A DNA stretch of 64,000 nucleotides from VRUE01 sp963718755 (lineage in GTDB: Bacteria > Actinomycetota > Thermoleophilia > Solirubrobacterales > 70-9). Below the pieces are notes generated by a model. That model was not told the origin of the DNA. It did not search any database and was given only the letters and a program-made list of their open reading frames with translations. Below, in pieces: positions 57,168-64,000 of this stretch; position 1 is the stretch's first letter, and each line of letters starts with the position of its first letter. A program made the position numbers and the translations under genes. Location of the stretch: positions 1,984,001 through 2,048,000 of the forward strand of contig OY970376.1 in assembly GCA_963718755.1 (NCBI GenBank), in the 5' to 3' direction.

Positions 57168-58646
57168 ATGAGCGAGCCAGAGGAGCAGCAGCTTTCCGAC
57201 GTCCTCCGTGACCGCCGCGAGAAGCTGGAGCGGTTGCGCGAGGCGGGGATCGATCCGTTTCCGCATGAGTTCGCCGAACGGGAGGAGATTGCTGAGGTGC
57301 GGGCGGCCCACGAGGGGCTGGCGGCTGGGGTCGAGACCGACTCGCGGCACCGCGTCGCCGGGCGGATCGTCGCCCGTCGCGGTCACGGCAAGGCCGCCTT
57401 TCTAGATCTGCGCGACGGCAGCGGCCAGATCCAGCTCCACGCCACTGCCGACAAGCTGGGCGAGGAGGCATTCGAGCTGCTGGTCGACCTCGATCTCGGC
57501 GACTTCGTCGGCGTCGAGGGGACGGCGCTGGCGACGCGCCGTGGCGGTGAGCTCTCGCTGGCGATCGATCACTGGCGCCTGCTGGCCAAGAGCCTGCGGC
57601 CGCCGCCCGACAAGTTCCATGGGCTGGAGGACGTCGAAACCCGCTACCGCCAGCGCGAGCTCGATCTGCTCGCCAACGAGGAGAGCCGCCGCGTCTTCGC
57701 GATCCGCGCCCGGGCGATCTCCGAAATTCGCCGCTGGCTCGACGAGCACGGCTTTGTCGAGGTCGAGACGCCGGTGCTGCAGCCGCTCTACGGCGGCGCC
57801 CTGGCGCTGCCGTTCACGACCCACCACAACGCCCTCGATCGCGACTTCTACCTGCGGATCGCCACCGAGCTCTACCTCAAGCGGCTCGTCGTCGGCGGCA
57901 TCGACAGGGTCTACGAGCTGGGCAAGGATTTCCGCAACGAGGGTGTCTCGCACAAGCACAACCCCGAGTTCACGATGCTCGAGTGGTACGAGGCCTACGC
58001 CGACTACGAGAAGACCGCACACGACCTCGAGCTGCTGGTCGCCGAGGTGGCGGAGCGGGTGCTCGGCACGACCGTGGTCGAGCGCGACGGGGTCGAGATC
58101 GACCTGGCACCACCCTGGAAGCGCGTCTCATTGCGCGATGCCGTGCGGGAGCGGACCGGTATCGACATCAGCGAGCACCCGACCCGCGAGGCATTGGCGA
58201 AGGCGATGGGGGGCGAGCCGGACCCGAGTGAGGGCTGGGGCAAGCTGGTCGACGGGCTGCTCGCCAAGTCGGTCGAGCCGGAGCTGATCCAGCCGACCTT
58301 CATTGTCGACTACCCGGTTGAGCTCTCGCCGTTCGCGAAGGCGCACCGCTCAGAGCCGGGCGTGGTCGAGCGCTGGGAGGCCTTCATCGGCGGGATCGAG
58401 ATCGCCAACTCCTTCAGCGAGCTCAACGACCCGGACGAGCAGAGGAAACGCTTTGAGCAACAGGCTGCGGAGTTGAAGCGGGGGGACGAAGAGGCACAGC
58501 CTTACGACGAGGCTTTTGTCGAGGCGCTCGAACACGGGATGCCGCCAACCGGCGGGGTCGGACTGGGGATCGACCGGCTCGCGATGATGCTCACGGGGGC
58601 CCGCAGCCTGCGTGAGGTGGTGCTTTTCCCGGCGATGCGGAGCTGA
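57168..58646 (+). CDS. lysS: lysyl-tRNA synthetase (class II)
   Basis: LysRS attaches lysine to tRNA-Lys. In 492 residues: N-terminal OB-fold anticodon domain (RVAGRIVARRGHGKAAFLDL), then the class II core with motif 2 FRNEGVSHKHNPEFTMLEWY and motif 3 GLGIDRLAMML, plus ETRYRQRELDLL before motif 1. It starts 21 bases after greA. Its TGA stop adjoins a degenerate family A palindrome. Confidence 0.96.
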   Translation: MSEPEEQQLSDVLRDRREKLERLREAGIDPFPHEFAEREEIAEVRAAHEGLAAGVETDSRHRVAGRIVARRGHGKAAFLDLRDGSGQIQLHATADKLGEEAFELLVDLDLGDFVGVEGTALATRRGGELSLAIDHWRLLAKSLRPPPDKFHGLEDVETRYRQRELDLLANEESRRVFAIRARAISEIRRWLDEHGFVEVETPVLQPLYGGALALPFTTHHNALDRDFYLRIATELYLKRLVVGGIDRVYELGKDFRNEGVSHKHNPEFTMLEWYEAYADYEKTAHDLELLVAEVAERVLGTTVVERDGVEIDLAPPWKRVSLRDAVRERTGIDISEHPTREALAKAMGGEPDPSEGWGKLVDGLLAKSVEPELIQPTFIVDYPVELSPFAKAHRSEPGVVERWEAFIGGIEIANSFSELNDPDEQRKRFEQQAAELKRGDEEAQPYDEAFVEALEHGMPPTGGVGLGIDRLAMMLTGARSLREVVLFPAMRS

Positions 58647-58695
58647 CGCCTTGGCGACTTACCGACCCATATAGGGGGTTAAGTCGTCAGGGTGG
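58646..58695. repeat. degenerate family A palindrome, candidate copy A6
   Basis: The centre CCCATATAGGG and flanks GCGACTTA / TAAGTCG resemble A4, and the spacing about the centre is the same, but the outer GACGTGCCG ends are lost. It starts at the lysS stop. CGACTTA (58655-58661) pairs with TAAGTCG (58680-58686). Confidence 0.45.
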
Positions 58696-58879
58696 TTCCC
58701 GGAAAGGCCGAAATGGCGGCTGAAAACCCGCTACTAGCGGCAATAGAGGTCCCAAGGCCGGAGGGCAGCTCTCGGTATCGTGTAGTGGCACATAGGCGCT
58801 TCCCGAGACTTCGAAGGGCGCCCCGGTACTTCCGACCGCCAATCGCGTTTGAGCGTTAGACGGTCAAGAGAGGAAGCCT

Positions 58880-61471
<2,592 letters not shown>

Positions 61472-61488
61472 CGCCCTCCCAAAGTTCG

Positions 61489-62619
61489 ATGCGCGAGCCC
61501 GGCCGCACCGCCCTCGGCACCTGGAGCGGCGGTCGCTTCATCCGCTACGGCGAGAAGATCGAGGAGGAGCGGCTGCAGGGGCTGCTGACTCCAGGTGGTG
61601 GCATCGACACCGTGCTCACCGCCGACACCTACGGGCAGGGTGAGGCTGACCGGATCCTTGGGCGGGCGTTGAGTGGTGTTCCGCGCGAGGAGTACTCGCT
61701 GGTCGGCGCCGTTGGCCACGACTTCTACGAGGGCGAGCGCGACGGCCCCCGCGGCTTCCCCCGCTTTACCGACCCGCGCCTGCGCGGACCTGAAAATTAC
61801 GCCAGCTACTTGCGGATGGCAGCGGAGCGCAGCCTAGAGCGGCTCGGCACCGAGCGCTTCGACTTGCTGCTACTCCACAACCCCGACCGCATCGGCTACT
61901 CCAGCGAGGCGGTCTGGGACGGCATGTCGGCACTGCGCGACGCGGGCCTGACCGGCCAGATCGGCGTCGCACCCGGTCCCGCCAACGGCTTCACCCTCGA
62001 CCTGATCTCCTGCATCGAGCGCTTCGGCGAGCGGATCGATTGGGCGATGATCATCCTCAACCCGTTCGAGCCCTGGCCCGGCGAGCTCTGCCTCGAGGCG
62101 GCCGCCCGCCATGGCGTCAAGGTGATCACTCGCGTCGTCGATTACGGCGGCCTCTTCTGGGGCGATCTGCGGCCGGGAATGGAGCTGGCCCAGGGGGATC
62201 ATCGGGCCTTCCGCCCGGATGGGTGGATCGAGGCCGGGCTGGAGAAGCTGGAGCAGGTGCTGCCGTTTGCCGAACGAGCAAGGCTCACCCCGATCCAGCT
62301 CGCCTGCCAGTGGAACCTCGCCCATCCCGCGGTCGAGTGCGTCGTCCCGACCCTGATCCAGGAGGCCGGGGCGGAGGCATGTCCGATCGAGGCCAAGCGG
62401 GTCGAGCTGGCGAACCTGCCAGCGGAGCAGCGGCTGGGCGAGGAGGACGTCGCCGCGATCCGCGCCGTCGGCGACAACACCGGCTGCATGGCGCTGAAGG
62501 GGGCCAATCCCGCGCATGAGGGCGCGGAGCGACCAGATCGCTGGCCGCTCGACAAAGACCTCGCTGCCGTGGGCACCCGCTGGGGTATCGATCCCGCGCG
62601 CGACCTCGCCACGCACTGA
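61489..62619 (+). CDS. aldo/keto reductase family protein
   Basis: A 376-residue AKR TIM barrel: DTVLTADTYGQGEADRILG (Asp and Tyr of the catalytic tetrad region), RSLERLGTERFDLLLLHNPD, ALRDAGLTGQIGVAPG, NPFEPWPGELCLEAA, then LTPIQLACQWNLAHPAVECVVPTL. Expected to reduce carbonyls with NADPH; the substrate is unknown. It starts 17 bases after clpC. Confidence 0.87.
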   Translation: MREPGRTALGTWSGGRFIRYGEKIEEERLQGLLTPGGGIDTVLTADTYGQGEADRILGRALSGVPREEYSLVGAVGHDFYEGERDGPRGFPRFTDPRLRGPENYASYLRMAAERSLERLGTERFDLLLLHNPDRIGYSSEAVWDGMSALRDAGLTGQIGVAPGPANGFTLDLISCIERFGERIDWAMIILNPFEPWPGELCLEAAARHGVKVITRVVDYGGLFWGDLRPGMELAQGDHRAFRPDGWIEAGLEKLEQVLPFAERARLTPIQLACQWNLAHPAVECVVPTLIQEAGAEACPIEAKRVELANLPAEQRLGEEDVAAIRAVGDNTGCMALKGANPAHEGAERPDRWPLDKDLAAVGTRWGIDPARDLATH

Positions 62620-62624
62620 GGGGG

Positions 62625-62729
62625 AAGGGGATAGGTGCCCCTCTCCCGGAGACCGTCGCGCAGCTGGTTCGCCGTACAGGGTTCAAGCGCTGGTCCCGGA
62701 GCCTCCGGGAGAGGGGCACCTATCCCCTT
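62625..62729. repeat. 27-bp perfect inverted repeat between AKR and MFS genes
   Basis: Bases 62625-62651 and 62703-62729 are perfect complements (starting AAGGGGATAGGTGCCCC) around a 51-base loop. It starts five bases after the AKR stop and ends 20 bases before the MFS start. Confidence 0.75.
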
Positions 62730-62749
62730 CTGCGCATAGCCTGCCGCGC

Positions 62750-64000
62750 ATGTCCCGTCCATGGTGGACCCTCGTCGGCGCTTGCTCCGGCCTCTTCATC
62801 CTGATGTTGGACTCGACGGTCGTTGCCCTGGCGCTGCCCAGCATCAGGCACGACGTTGGCGCCACCGCGGCTGGCTTGCAGTGGGTTATGAACGGCTACC
62901 TACTGGCGATCACCGCGTTCGTAGTCACGGCGGGGCGGCTCGGCGACATCTTCGGCCGTAAGCGGCTCTACCTCGCCGGCCTGGTTCTCTTTGCACTGGG
63001 CTCTGTCGTCTCCGGCGCAGCCGACGACGAACTGACCCTGATCTGCGGCCGCGTGTTGCAAGGAGTGGGGGCGGCGCCGATGTTGCCGCTCTCGTTGGCG
63101 ATCGTCTGCAACGCCTTCCCGGCCGGCGAGCAGGCTCGGGCGCTCGGCATTTGGGCGGGGATATCGGCTGTTGCGCTGGGCATAGGGCCGCTTGCGGGTG
63201 GTGCGCTCGTTGATCTCGACTGGCGCTTGATCTTCTGGATCAACCTGCCGATCGCCGCGCTCGGGATCGCGATCATGGCGCTTGCTGCGCCGGAGTCGAC
63301 CGACCCCGGCGCGGGCCGGCGGGTCGACCTGCCGGGGCTGGCCACGCTCGGCATCGGGCTCACCGCCGTCGTTCTGGCCCTTGTGCAGGCGCGGGTGTGG
63401 AGTGGGGGTGTGACCGCTTTGCTGGCGCTGTTTGGGGTCAGCTCGCTGTACGCGTTCTGGCGCATCGAGCACCGCTCGCCAGAGCCGATCGTCGATTTCT
63501 CCCTCTTCCGCAACGGCCCCTACTTCGGCGCCAGTGCCGCCGCCTTCGCCCTCGTCGGGGCCTATTGGTCGGTGATGTTCTTCCAGTCTCAGTACCTGCA
63601 AGACGTGCGGGGTCACTCCGCCGTGCTGAGCGGGCTGCTGATCCTGCCGATCACGGTGCCGATGATCTTCGTCTCGCCCTTCTCTGGCCGGCTGATCGCC
63701 CGCTTCGGTGCCCGCAAGCTGATGACCGCCGGGATGATCCTCGGCACGGTTGGGTTGCTCGCCTTGACCCAGATCGACGCCAGCAGCCCCTACGGCTTGC
63801 TGTTGGCCGGCTACCTCCCGTTCGGGGTCGCGCTCGGGCTCGTCTATGCGCCAATGTCGACCGCGGCGATGGCGGCGATGCCGGCGGAGAAAGTCGGCAT
63901 TGCCTCCGGCGTGCTGGCGATGGATCGGGTAATGGCCGGCACGATCGCCCTTGCCGTCACCGGAGCTGTATTCCACGCGCTGCTCGGCGACAACGGCTCC
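62750..64000 (+). CDS. MFS transporter, DHA2 (14-helix) family, 3' end outside window
   Basis: The frame is open to the last base, giving 417 residues so far. It starts MSRPWWTLVGACSGLFILML, then motif D-like LDSTVVALALPSI, LQWVMNGYLL, motif A GRLGDIFGRKRL, motif C-like WAGISAVALGIGPLAGGALV and WRLIFWINLPI. These are hallmarks of DHA2 drug/proton antiporters (EmrB/QacA type). At least twelve helices are visible. The exported substrate is unknown. Confidence 0.9.
   Translation, partial: MSRPWWTLVGACSGLFILMLDSTVVALALPSIRHDVGATAAGLQWVMNGYLLAITAFVVTAGRLGDIFGRKRLYLAGLVLFALGSVVSGAADDELTLICGRVLQGVGAAPMLPLSLAIVCNAFPAGEQARALGIWAGISAVALGIGPLAGGALVDLDWRLIFWINLPIAALGIAIMALAAPESTDPGAGRRVDLPGLATLGIGLTAVVLALVQARVWSGGVTALLALFGVSSLYAFWRIEHRSPEPIVDFSLFRNGPYFGASAAAFALVGAYWSVMFFQSQYLQDVRGHSAVLSGLLILPITVPMIFVSPFSGRLIARFGARKLMTAGMILGTVGLLALTQIDASSPYGLLLAGYLPFGVALGLVYAPMSTAAMAAMPAEKVGIASGVLAMDRVMAGTIALAVTGAVFHALLGDNGS

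Noticed and set aside
62517..62545. Possible third copy of repeat C
   Set aside because: Only about 15 contiguous bases (GCGCGGAGCGACCA) match, inside the aldo/keto reductase coding region and with no further similarity.

Overview
The window is 64 kb of GC-rich, gene-dense actinobacterial chromosome. The gene set points to Thermoleophilia, most likely Solirubrobacterales. This rests on three F420-type LLM oxidoreductases, egtB-egtD, an AbiEi/DUF559 protein, type III glutamine synthetase, a DtxR-like iron box and frequent GTG/TTG starts. The taxonomic call is inference from gene content, because no rRNA gene is present. I found no tRNA, rRNA, CRISPR array or insertion sequence.

Layout. 1-6 kb: small hypotheticals, then a thiolase / crotonase / Baeyer-Villiger-type monooxygenase / hotdog thioesterase cluster for acyl-CoA or ketone catabolism. 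6-13 kb: a CtpE-like P-type ATPase, an LLM oxidoreductase and the three-gene proton-translocating transhydrogenase (pntA, pntA2, pntB). 13-20 kb: an AbiEi/DUF559 gene flanked by inverted palindromes, a pilin-like secreted protein, an SDR, egtB-egtD, an orphan hipA and an LLM oxidoreductase. 20-30 kb: glpX, an LLM oxidoreductase, a SnoaL-like protein, a flavin amine oxidase, a DUF4234 protein, a pentapeptide protein, rlmN, a K+ channel, a P450 and a collagen-like protein. 30-40 kb: type III glutamine synthetase, a HAD-ECH beta-oxidation fusion, a sirtuin, a HAD phosphatase and a cell-wall hydrolase. 40-47 kb: a nucleoside phosphorylase, an EfeO/EfeU iron-uptake pair behind a DtxR-like box, and amtB-PII. 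47-64 kb: a MerR-cyclase fusion followed by the housekeeping run tilS, hpt, ftsH, folP, folB, folK, a GST-like gene, coaX, dus, greA, lysS, clpC, an aldo/keto reductase and a truncated MFS exporter.

The most unusual content is between the genes. Family A is a palindrome of exactly 50 bp with fixed ends (GACGTGCCG / CGGCACGTC) and a fixed centre (CCATATGG). It has five good copies and one degenerate copy. Three copies supply the in-frame stop codon of the neighbouring gene at the same element position (15-17). Two copies in opposite orientation bracket the AbiEi/DUF559 gene, one holding its likely start codon and one its stop codon. Family B is a ~110-bp long hairpin with four copies. Its paired arms show compensatory changes while the unpaired internal-loop sequence is constant, and copies sit flush against gene ends. 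Family C is a 55-bp repeat (50/55 identical) placed just upstream of two unrelated genes. Several further long perfect inverted repeats occur at gene junctions. Together they suggest a structured intergenic repeat system, possibly mobilised or maintained by DUF559-type nucleases in the way RAYT transposases relate to REP elements. That functional link is a hypothesis.
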